From assembly GCA_938091275.1 (NCBI GenBank), contig CALKMY010000026.1, forward strand, positions 1-6,400: a DNA stretch of 6,400 nucleotides. Reading direction: 5' to 3'. The notes beneath the pieces were generated by a model. It did no database searches and had not been told where the DNA came from. It saw only the letters and a program-made list of their open reading frames with translations. Numbering within the stretch: position 1 is the first letter of the stretch; each line of letters begins with the position of its first letter. The position numbers and the translations under genes were made by a program. Below are positions 1-4,900 of this stretch, one piece after another. Origin of the DNA: Candidatus Nanopelagicales bacterium. GTDB taxonomy: Bacteria > Actinomycetota > Actinomycetes > S36-B12.

Positions 1-924
1 GCCCTGGCCCGCCGAGCCCCCGATGGCACGCACCCGCATGTGTTGGTGATGACGGCGACGCCGATCCCACGCACCGTTGCGATGACCGTGTTCGGGGACC
101 TCGACGTGTCGACCTTGGACGAAGTTCCGGCGGGCCGGGCAGAAGTGACCACCCACGTCATCAACCCGCGGACGCAGCCGCGCCACGTGGACCGGTTGTG
201 GGAGCGGGCCGCGGAAGAGGCCGCGGCGGGACACCGAGTGTTCATCGTCTGCCCTCGGATCGATGCTGTGAATGTCGAAGAGGGCTCCACGGCGGCCATG
301 GCCGGGGAGGCCGACGTCAGCATCGCGACCGTCGAAGAAACACTCCAGGAGGCGGTGGCTCGACTCCCGAATGCCCGGGTAGCTGCCCTGCACGGGCGCA
401 TGTCCGCAGAGGACAAGGAGTCCGTGATGGCAGGTGTGGCCTCCGGCGGAGTCGATGTCGTGGTGTCCACCACCGTCATCGAGGTCGGCGTCGATGTTCC
501 CGACGCCACCATGATGATCGTGTTTGATGCCGACCGATTCGGTATCTCGCAGTTGCACCAACTTCGCGGGCGCATCGGTCGAGGAAGTCTGCCGGGCGTC
601 TGTCTACTCGTGAGCGCCGCCGAGGACGGCACCCCCACGCGCGAACGGCTCGACGCGGTGGCCTCGACACGCAACGGGTTCGATCTGGCCCAACGCGATC
701 TGGAGATTCGTCGAGAAGGAGATGTTTTGGGCGGTTCCCAGTCGGGTGTTCGATCGTCGCTGCGTCTGTTGCGGGTGGTTGAGGACGCCGACGTCATTGC
801 CCGGGCGCGCGCAGCCGCCGAGGAATTGCTCGAGACGGACCCCGATCTGGAGTCCTATCCGGCGCTGCGCGAAGCGATGACTCGATGGGACGCCGAGCAG
901 GCCGAATTTCTGGAGAAGTCGTGA
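1..924 (+). CDS. recG: ATP-dependent DNA helicase RecG, C-terminal part (5' end outside window)
   Basis: RecG is a superfamily 2 helicase that remodels stalled replication forks and branched recombination intermediates. The window holds the last 307 codons in frame from base 1; the wedge domain, Walker A and DEAD-type box lie upstream. Visible motifs, numbered from base 1: TATPIPRT (helicase motif III, residues 18-25), ALHGRMS near residue 130, then STTVIEVGVDVP and QLHQLRGRIGRG, which are motifs V and VI with the arginine finger region. EGDVLGGSQSG, around residue 240, matches the conserved RecG C-terminal segment (GD-LG---QSG). Gene identity is secure: Mfd shares the helicase core, but not the order of the C-terminal part seen here, and rsmD follows directly, as is usual for actinobacterial recG. 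The TGA stop overlaps the GTG start of rsmD (GTGA at 921-924), which implies translational coupling. Nothing looks broken. Confidence 0.95.
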   Translation, partial: ALARRAPDGTHPHVLVMTATPIPRTVAMTVFGDLDVSTLDEVPAGRAEVTTHVINPRTQPRHVDRLWERAAEEAAAGHRVFIVCPRIDAVNVEEGSTAAMAGEADVSIATVEETLQEAVARLPNARVAALHGRMSAEDKESVMAGVASGGVDVVVSTTVIEVGVDVPDATMMIVFDADRFGISQLHQLRGRIGRGSLPGVCLLVSAAEDGTPTRERLDAVASTRNGFDLAQRDLEIRREGDVLGGSQSGVRSSLRLLRVVEDADVIARARAAAEELLETDPDLESYPALREAMTRWDAEQAEFLEKS

Positions 925-1556
925 CCCGGATCATCGCCGGGCGTGCCCGCGGTCATCGCGTGAAGATCCCCTCGGCCGGAACTCGACCGACCTCGGACCG
1001 ACTGCGCGAAGCGCTGTTCGCCAGCGTGGAATCTCGACTGAGCGCCGTCGGACGCGGGTGGCACGACGTCGCCGTTGCCGACCTGTGGGCGGGATCGGGA
1101 GCGGTGGGCCTGGAGGCGTGGAGTCGAGGTGCCCCGCGCGTGCTGCTGGTGGAAAAGAACGCGGCGGCCGTCTCGGTCATGATGGGCAACGTCTCCAGCC
1201 TGGACGCCGACGGCGACGTCGAGTGTCGCCGTGGCGATGTCGGCCTTGTGGTGATGTCCGAACCGCCCGGGGGGCCGTTCGACGTGATCTTCGCCGACCC
1301 TCCCTACGCCTACGACGACGCCTCGCTGTCGGACGACCTCGCCAGCGCAGTGCGATCGGGATGGTGCGCCCCGGATGCACTCGTCATTGTCGAGCGAGCG
1401 AAGGCTCGGGGGAGATCACCTGGGAGACGTTCTGGCCGGGACGGCGCAGCGCCGGAGGACCACGAGGCGCCCGTGCTTCCGCCCGAGATTGAGATCATTG
1501 ATCATCGGGTCTACGGAGACAGCGCGCTTTGGTACGGTCACGTGAGCGGTGCGTGA
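921..1556 (+). CDS. rsmD: 16S rRNA (guanine(966)-N(2))-methyltransferase RsmD
   Basis: RsmD transfers a methyl group from S-adenosylmethionine to N2 of G966 of 16S rRNA in the small subunit. The 211-residue product starts RIIAGRARG and has TRPTSDRLREALF (21-33), the SAM-binding motif DLWAGSGAVGLEAWSRGA (54-71) and the catalytic motif DVIFADPPY (121-129). The end, RVYGDSALWYG (196-206), is also family-typical. The GTG start at 921 was chosen because the protein begins at the family N-terminus there, with GGAG at 912-915 five bases upstream; an upstream ATG at 885 would add 12 unrelated residues inside recG. Residues about 160-172 are odd: arginine- and glycine-rich, with uncharacteristic codons, whereas the +2-shifted frame there reads like a normal RsmD. 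This suggests two compensating indels (see the separate entry). All motifs for catalysis precede the segment, so the enzyme may still work. Confidence 0.93.
   Translation: MTRIIAGRARGHRVKIPSAGTRPTSDRLREALFASVESRLSAVGRGWHDVAVADLWAGSGAVGLEAWSRGAPRVLLVEKNAAAVSVMMGNVSSLDADGDVECRRGDVGLVVMSEPPGGPFDVIFADPPYAYDDASLSDDLASAVRSGWCAPDALVIVERAKARGRSPGRRSGRDGAAPEDHEAPVLPPEIEIIDHRVYGDSALWYGHVSGA
1397..1441 (+). other. Frame-displaced segment inside rsmD (compensating indels)
   Basis: In the annotated frame, codons from 1398 to about 1438 give a basic, low-complexity stretch with AGA, TCA, CCT, CGT and TCT codons; only about 6 of 13 third positions are G or C. The frame starting at 1397 reads SEGSGEITWETFWP, with 13 of 14 third positions G or C, and resembles the VERS...WP stretch usual near the RsmD C-terminus. 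The true frame resumes after CCGGG at 1436-1440, where removing one G gives WPDGAAPED in register with the rest. The 5' break lies in the tandem repeat GAGCGAGC (1392-1399). Loss of one GAGC unit, or of one base, would explain it. I infer either assembly errors or a natural compensated double frameshift. Confidence 0.7.
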
Positions 1557-1561
1557 GGGCG

Positions 1562-1593
1562 GTGCCTGGAGGCAACGCTCGCAGCCAAGGCAC
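1562..1593 (+). promoter_or_regulatory. Alternative short hairpins in the coaD leader
   Basis: GTGCCT (1562-1567) is perfectly complementary to AGGCAC (1588-1593), giving a 6-bp stem with a 20-base loop that ends six bases before the coaD Shine-Dalgarno sequence. The same TGCC (1563-1566) can instead pair with GGCA (1571-1574) around a TGGA tetraloop. The two pairings exclude each other. No ligand-binding motif that I know is present, so a regulatory role is conjecture; short stems are common by chance at this GC content. Confidence 0.25.
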
Positions 1594-1598
1594 ATGGT

Positions 1599-1603
1599 GG
1601 AGG
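1599..1603 (+). promoter_or_regulatory. Shine-Dalgarno site deciding the coaD start
   Basis: GGAGG lies four bases before ATG at 1608, but only one base before the in-frame GTG at 1605. This favours the ATG. Confidence 0.7.
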
Positions 1604-1607
1604 TGTG

Positions 1608-2075
1608 ATGAAGGCGATCTGCCCCGGGTCCTTCGATCCGGTCACCAACGGTCATCTTGACGTCTTCACGCGTGCAGCCAAGATTGCTGACGAAGTCGTC
1701 GTCGCGGTTCTCGTCAACGGATCCAAGGCCGGCATGTTCAGTGTTGAGGAGCGCATTGAGATCCTCACCGACGTCACCGCGGATCTGCCCAACGTTCGGA
1801 TCGACTCTTTTCACGGCCTCCTGGTGGACTATTGCCGCGACAATGGCATCGAGGCCATCGTGAAAGGGCTCCGGGCGATCAGCGATTTCGATTACGAGCT
1901 GCAGATGGCCCAGATGAACCACCGGCTGGGGGAGGTCGAAACCCTGTTTGTTTCGACCAATCCGCAGTACAGCTACCTGTCCTCCAGCCTGATCAAGGAG
2001 GTGGCCCGGCACGGCGGCGATGTGTCCGGTTTGGTGCCACAGGCCGTGTTGGACCGCTTCCCGGAGAAGTTCTGA
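1608..2075 (+). CDS. coaD: Phosphopantetheine adenylyltransferase CoaD
   Basis: CoaD catalyses the reversible transfer of AMP from ATP to 4'-phosphopantetheine, giving dephospho-CoA, the penultimate step of coenzyme A synthesis in the cytoplasm. The 155-residue product has the family's usual length (about 155-165). The nucleotidyltransferase signature is PGSFDPVTNGH (6-16), with the TxGH histidine at 16. KGLRAISDFDYELQMAQMN (86-104) is the phosphopantetheine- and ATP-contacting segment, and YSYLSSSLIKEVA (121-133) carries the SSS..KE motif. The start is ATG 1608, backed by GGAGG at 1599-1603; GTG 1605 would add one Met. The gene follows rsmD as in mycobacteria, here after a 51-base gap. CoaD supplies the CoA from which the prosthetic arm of acyl carrier protein is taken, which gives a loose functional link to the plsX-ACP pair downstream. 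No sequence defect is seen. Confidence 0.97.
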   Translation: MKAICPGSFDPVTNGHLDVFTRAAKIADEVVVAVLVNGSKAGMFSVEERIEILTDVTADLPNVRIDSFHGLLVDYCRDNGIEAIVKGLRAISDFDYELQMAQMNHRLGEVETLFVSTNPQYSYLSSSLIKEVARHGGDVSGLVPQAVLDRFPEKF

Positions 2076-2092
2076 GCCACAATGTGCCTAGC

Positions 2093-2114
2093 CCGGCGGC
2101 CGATGGCCAGCCGG
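2093..2114 (+). promoter_or_regulatory. Strong GC hairpin between coaD and the sepIVA-like gene
   Basis: CCGGC (2093-2097) pairs with GCCGG (2110-2114) and GGCC (2098-2101) with GGCC (2105-2108), around a GAT loop and one bulged A at 2109. This makes nine G-C pairs in a row with a single bulge. The element starts 17 bases after the coaD stop and ends 47 bases before the next start. No T-run follows, so it is not a classical intrinsic terminator. It could be a U-less terminator or attenuator, a transcript-stabilising stem, or an RNase processing site. It would lie inside the coding sequence if translation of the next gene began at GTG 2084. Confidence 0.4.
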
Positions 2115-2149
2115 AGCCAGCAGCGCCTGAAGAAGCCGCGCTACGACCG

Positions 2150-2155
2150 AAGGAG
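2150..2155 (+). promoter_or_regulatory. Shine-Dalgarno site deciding the sepIVA-like start
   Basis: AAGGAG sits six bases before GTG 2162, the best ribosome-binding site in the window. It decides for this start over the in-frame GTG at 2084, which has only GGAGAAG about 14 bases upstream. Confidence 0.8.
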
Positions 2156-2161
2156 CAGCGA

Positions 2162-2680
2162 GTGGACGTCCAGGAACGACTCGATGAGTTGAACGTTCTC
2201 GTTGAGGATGCCAAGTCCATGCCCCTGTCGGCATCGTGTGTGGTGAATCGATCTCAGGTGCTGGACCTGATCGAGGAGATTCGGCAGATGCTCCCGGAGT
2301 CGGTGCATCGGGCGGACGAGCTGCTTGCCGACCGCGAGGCCGTGGTGCAGGACGGGCGTCGCGAGGCCGACCGCATTTTGGAAAGAGCGCGAACGGAAGC
2401 GGACAAGATGGTGTCCGAGCACGAGGTGTACCTCGCTGCCGTCGCAGAAGCCGAAGCGCTACGCAAGGAGACGCTGTCGGACACCTCCCGTATGCGGCAG
2501 GAGACAGACGACTTCATCGATGCCAAATTGGCGAGTTTCGAAATCACTTTGCAGAAGACGTTGCAGACGGTCGACCGAGGTCGCGAGCGCATTCGCAGCC
2601 AGATGTACGAAGACCTCGCTCCGGTCAACGGCGATGAATTCTTCGATGGGGCAGCGGAACCGGAACGCGAGGATTACTAG
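2162..2680 (+). CDS. sepIVA: SepIVA-like DivIVA-family coiled-coil cell-division protein
   Basis: In mycobacteria SepIVA (Rv2927c) is a DivIVA-domain protein of the septum and the subpolar growth zone, needed for division. The 172-residue product resembles it at both ends. The N-terminus VQERLDELNVLVEDAKSMP (3-21), then CVVNRSQVLDLIEEI (26-40), matches the opening of the mycobacterial protein. The C-terminal part DDFIDAKLASFEITLQKTL (116-134), then VDRGRERIRS, matches its end. Between them, residues 45-115 form a charged coiled coil rich in Ala, Glu and Arg, including RRADRILERARTEAD-like heptads. From memory the mycobacterial protein is about 245 residues, so this one has roughly 70 fewer, all from the central coiled coil. 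The tail is acidic (EPEREDY). No signal or membrane segment is seen. The neighbours coaD-side and DUF177 match the mycobacterial Rv2927c-Rv2926c order. An upstream GTG (2084) would add a Pro/Ala/Glu-rich 26-residue tail and is judged less likely. Confidence 0.82.
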   Translation: MDVQERLDELNVLVEDAKSMPLSASCVVNRSQVLDLIEEIRQMLPESVHRADELLADREAVVQDGRREADRILERARTEADKMVSEHEVYLAAVAEAEALRKETLSDTSRMRQETDDFIDAKLASFEITLQKTLQTVDRGRERIRSQMYEDLAPVNGDEFFDGAAEPEREDY

Positions 2681-2682
2681 CG

Positions 2683-3291
2683 GTGAGTGGTTCCCGGTCG
2701 CCCGTCCAGGAATCACCCGGTGACAGCCCCACAACAATCGACGTCTCTCGGCTACACCGGCAACCTGGTTCGCTTCTTGAGTTGAGTTTCGAGCTTCCCG
2801 CTCCGGGCGATCTGCACGTCGCGATGGCTCGCGTGCCCGAAGGATCGCCCATCGAGATGGATGTTTCCGTGGAATCCGTCGTCGAAGGGATCTGGGTGAG
2901 CGGCACCGCGGACGTCGACGTCGTGGCGGAGTGCTCACGGTGCTTGGACTCGGTGGAGTGGTCGCAGATGGTGCCGATAGAGCAGATGTTCCGATATCCC
3001 GCCACGGATGCTCGCGGCGTCCTCATCCAGGATCCGCAGGACGACGATGAGGAAACCCCCGAGGTTGTCGCCGACACCATCGACATGCATGGGCCGCTAC
3101 GCGACGCCGTGGTGCTCTCCCTTCCCCTTGCCCCCTTGTGTTCTCCGGAGTGTCAGGGCATCTGCCCCACCTGCGGGGAACGGGTCGAGGTCGATGGAGC
3201 GCCTCACGACCATCCCGTCTCTGACCCTCGGTGGTCCGCGCTGGAACAGTTGCTGACCGAAAGCCCGCCGACGATGCCCGAGGAGCGATAG
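2683..3291 (+). CDS. DUF177 / YceD family protein
   Basis: DUF177 (YceD) proteins lie just upstream of rpmF in most bacteria and have been linked to 23S rRNA accumulation; the biochemical activity is not established. The 202-residue product shows the family pattern: a beta-rich N-terminal half (VSRLHRQPGS, then ELSFELPAP), ECSRCLDSVEW with C84 and C87, an acidic linker (118-126), then MHGPLRDAVVLSLPLAPLC and a cysteine cluster CSPECQGICPTC with C153, C157, C161 and C164. These cysteines are likely to bind zinc. The end, DPRWSALEQLL (181-191), is also typical. GTG 2683 starts two bases after the stop of the sepIVA-like gene, with a weak GAGG at 2669-2672, so translation is probably coupled. 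The first 18 residues are polar and disordered-looking. Confident as to family, not as to molecular role. Confidence 0.92.
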   Translation: MSGSRSPVQESPGDSPTTIDVSRLHRQPGSLLELSFELPAPGDLHVAMARVPEGSPIEMDVSVESVVEGIWVSGTADVDVVAECSRCLDSVEWSQMVPIEQMFRYPATDARGVLIQDPQDDDEETPEVVADTIDMHGPLRDAVVLSLPLAPLCSPECQGICPTCGERVEVDGAPHDHPVSDPRWSALEQLLTESPPTMPEER

Positions 3292-3313
3292 GGCACAATC
3301 ATCGCCGTCATGT

Positions 3314-3330
3314 CGGTGCAAACGGCACTG
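3314..3330 (+). promoter_or_regulatory. Inverted repeat upstream of rpmF
   Basis: CGGTGC (3314-3319) and GCACTG (3325-3330) form a 6-bp inverted repeat with one G-T pair and an AAACG centre. It ends four bases before the proposed -10 box, so it would be an operator-like DNA site if that promoter is real, or a leader-RNA hairpin if transcription comes from upstream. There is no T-run after it. Confidence 0.25.
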
Positions 3331-3333
3331 AGT

Positions 3334-3339
3334 TACGCT
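3334..3339 (+). promoter_or_regulatory. Possible -10 box for the rpmF-plsX group
   Basis: TACGCT fits the TANNNT pattern of actinobacterial housekeeping -10 boxes. A convincing -35 is not seen 16-18 bases upstream. A start near 3346 would give a leader of about 20 bases holding the rpmF ribosome-binding site AAGGA (3355-3359). This is pattern matching only. Confidence 0.3.
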
Positions 3340-3365
3340 CTGCGCACCCGAGTTAAGGAAGAACA

Positions 3366-3539
3366 GTGGCTGTCCCCAAGCGCAAGATGTCCCGGTCCAA
3401 CACGCGGAGCCGTCGCTCGCAGTGGAAGGCGAGCGCACCGACCCTCGTCACCTGCGCGCGCTGCAAGGAAAAGCGTCCCTCGCACACCGCCTGTCCCACG
3501 TGCGGGACGTACGCGAAGCGTCGCGTTCTGGACGTCTAA
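3366..3539 (+). CDS. rpmF: 50S ribosomal protein L32 (bL32), zinc-binding form
   Basis: L32 is a small structural protein of the large ribosomal subunit. The 57-residue product begins MAVPKRKMSRSNTRSRRSQW, the family N-terminal signature, and contains C30-x2-C33 and C43-x2-C46, the four-cysteine zinc ribbon. This is therefore the C+ form, not the zinc-independent paralog that some actinobacteria induce when zinc is scarce. GTG 3366 is the start: AAGGA at 3355-3359 lies six bases upstream, and the Met-Ala-Val-Pro-Lys opening is fixed in the family. Its length is normal. It follows DUF177, the usual partner, after a 74-base gap that may hold its own promoter, and is 17 bases ahead of plsX, the same rpmF-plsX adjacency as in Escherichia coli. 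Confidence 0.97.
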   Translation: MAVPKRKMSRSNTRSRRSQWKASAPTLVTCARCKEKRPSHTACPTCGTYAKRRVLDV

Positions 3540-3556
3540 CTCGGATCGGGCTTCCC

Positions 3557-4594
3557 ATGGCGCGAGTTGCCGTCGACCTCCTCGGCGGTGACGAAGGTGC
3601 TCCCGTCGTAGCCGACGCCATCGCGGCTGTCCTGGCCGGCGACACCGATGGGTGTGCCGCAGACAGCACCCCACCATCGATTCAGATATGCGTGGTCGGG
3701 CCACACGACCTCGCCCGGGAACTTCTCGCCGAGCGAGGCATCGATGTGGATGCGCACGGCGACATCACCATCGCCCACGCGCAAGAGTCGGTCCCGATGT
3801 CCTCGTCGAGTCACGACACGCTCGACATGCTCCGCGAACGCCAGGACCTGTCGAGTCTGGTCGGCGTGGAGGAAGTTCGATCCGGACGTGCCGATGCTTT
3901 CGTCTCGATCGGGCATACCGGTGCGACGGTTGGAGCCAGCGCCCTCGGTCTCGGTCGCGTCCGAGGTATGGGTCGTCCGGGTCTGGCCGTCGAGTTACCC
4001 GCGGCCTACGGGCCGGTGATCCTGCTCGATTGTGGCGCCGCGCCGCACGCAACCGCCGAAGATCTCGTCCGCTTCGCAGTCGTGGGTGCGTCCTACGCAC
4101 GGGTTGTCGGCATTGATTCCCCGCGTATCGGTTTGTTGAGCATCGGCGGCGAAAGAGGCAAGGGCGATCACCTGCGCAAGCAGACCGACATTCGTCTCGC
4201 CGAGGAGTTTCCGGCGGAGTACGTGGGCGCGGTCGAGGGCCACGACCTCATGGCGCAAGCGCGAGCCGATGTCATCGTCGTCGACGGCTTCACCGGGAAT
4301 GTCGCACTGAAGTCGATGGAAGGAGCCCTGCGGTGGTCCGTGGGTGCGATGGGAACCGCCTACGGGTCGATCGAACCGGCCCGTGAGGTATTGCGGTCGA
4401 CTCACCTGCTGTCCGGCGCATCGCTCCTCGGGGTAGACGGCAACATCGTGGTCGGACACGGTGCATCGCGCGCGGATGAGATCCATGGGTGCATTCGCCG
4501 AGCCGCGATGCTGCACGAGGGGTCCATCGTCGAGAGTGTTCGCGCGTCTGTTTCCGGTCTCCCGGAACTGAATGCACGTGGAGAACTCGCATGA
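3557..4594 (+). CDS. plsX: Phosphate acyltransferase PlsX (acyl-ACP:phosphate)
   Basis: PlsX converts acyl-ACP and phosphate to acyl-phosphate, which PlsY then uses to acylate glycerol-3-phosphate at the membrane, beginning phospholipid synthesis. The 345-residue product has the family's length and landmarks: VAVDLLGGDEGAP (4-16), SIGHTGA (117-123), GRPGLAVELP (139-148), LLDCGAAP (156-163), PRIGLLSIGGERGKGDHLRKQ (189-209), GAVEGHDL (224-231), DVIVVDGFTGNVALKSMEG (238-256) and LLGVDGNIVVGHGASRADEIH (290-310). Several positions differ from the E. coli and Bacillus pattern: SAGNTGA is here SIGHTGA, GANVD is GAAPH, and the usual K-x-KKDS stretch before it is RERQDLSS (93-100). ATG 3557 is the only good start, but it lacks a clear Shine-Dalgarno sequence; ribosomes may arrive from rpmF, which ends 17 bases earlier. 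The stop overlaps the next start (ATGA, 4591-4594), so the ACP-like protein is likely translated in coupling with PlsX. Confidence 0.93.
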   Translation: MARVAVDLLGGDEGAPVVADAIAAVLAGDTDGCAADSTPPSIQICVVGPHDLARELLAERGIDVDAHGDITIAHAQESVPMSSSSHDTLDMLRERQDLSSLVGVEEVRSGRADAFVSIGHTGATVGASALGLGRVRGMGRPGLAVELPAAYGPVILLDCGAAPHATAEDLVRFAVVGASYARVVGIDSPRIGLLSIGGERGKGDHLRKQTDIRLAEEFPAEYVGAVEGHDLMAQARADVIVVDGFTGNVALKSMEGALRWSVGAMGTAYGSIEPAREVLRSTHLLSGASLLGVDGNIVVGHGASRADEIHGCIRRAAMLHEGSIVESVRASVSGLPELNARGELA

Positions 4595-4878
4595 CGGAGC
4601 CAGCTGACGACGAGCCGACCAGCGGCACGGGCGATGTTGTCGCGTTCGCGAGCGCATTCGACGTCGATCCACGGAGCATTCGAGCCGACACTCCGTTGAG
4701 TGTCGTCGACTGGCGCGGATCGGCAACAGATTGGCTGATGGTCGCCGATCACCTGGGCGTGAGTTTTTCGGGAGACGGTCGCGCCTTGGACGATGTCGAG
4801 ACGGTGGGCGACGTGATCGCTATCGTCAGGGCAGCAAGCAGGCCCCGCTCGGGTGGAACGGCCGACGACGCGACCTGA
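4591..4878 (+). CDS. Acyl-carrier-protein-like protein with altered phosphopantetheine site
   Basis: The 95-residue, acidic product has the outline of an acyl carrier protein: helix I with FDVDPRSIRADTPL (23-36, compare LGVKQEEVTNNASF of E. coli AcpP), a helix II region WLMVADHLGVSF (48-59), and ETVGDVIAIVRAA (70-82), the usual TVGD helix IV. Position between plsX and rnc is that of acpP in Bacillus. The DSL motif for 4'-phosphopantetheine attachment is not intact: the region reads VVDWRGSATDW (38-48). Ungapped from helix I, Ser44 falls on the modified serine (Ser36 of E. coli AcpP), but as GSA instead of DSL. Aligning from the helix II hydrophobics instead puts Trp41 there. Residues 1-14 and 83-95 are disordered-looking tails. 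The start is ATG 4591, overlapping the plsX stop. It may be an ACP with a degenerate site, a non-acylated regulatory relative, or a gene with local sequence errors. Confidence 0.72.
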   Translation: MTEPADDEPTSGTGDVVAFASAFDVDPRSIRADTPLSVVDWRGSATDWLMVADHLGVSFSGDGRALDDVETVGDVIAIVRAASRPRSGGTADDAT

Positions 4879-4900
4879 CACAGAAGGGAAGTGGTGCGGG

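Noticed and set aside
1058..1492. Second plus-strand frame within rsmD as a separate gene
   Set aside because: Only its part around 1397-1441 looks coding, and that is better explained as displaced rsmD sequence; the rest is arginine-rich shadow.
1493..1506. GATCATTGATCAT palindrome-like repeat near the rsmD end
   Set aside because: It lies in well-supported coding sequence (IEIIDHRV); short GATC repeats there need no further explanation.
1416..2012. Minus-strand open frame of 198 codons over rsmD and coaD
   Set aside because: It is a shadow of coaD on the other strand, with no motif and no ribosome-binding site that I can see.
1832..2161. Upstream extension of the sepIVA-like frame back into coaD
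   Set aside because: Most of it overlaps coaD in another frame and gives low-complexity sequence; the homologous part begins at 2162 after a strong ribosome-binding site.
2082..2198. Small open frame from ATG 2082 (about 38 codons) between coaD and the sepIVA-like gene
   Set aside because: It has no good ribosome-binding site, is basic and featureless, and overlaps the next gene's start.
3294..3299. CACAAT as a -10 box just after the DUF177 stop (also at 2078-2083 after coaD)
   Set aside because: It does not fit TANNNT and has no -35 partner; two occurrences of a six-base word are not evidence.
3995..4726. Long minus-strand open frame of 243 codons across plsX and the ACP-like gene
   Set aside because: It is antisense to clearly recognised genes, has no recognisable domain, and long shadow frames are expected at this GC content.
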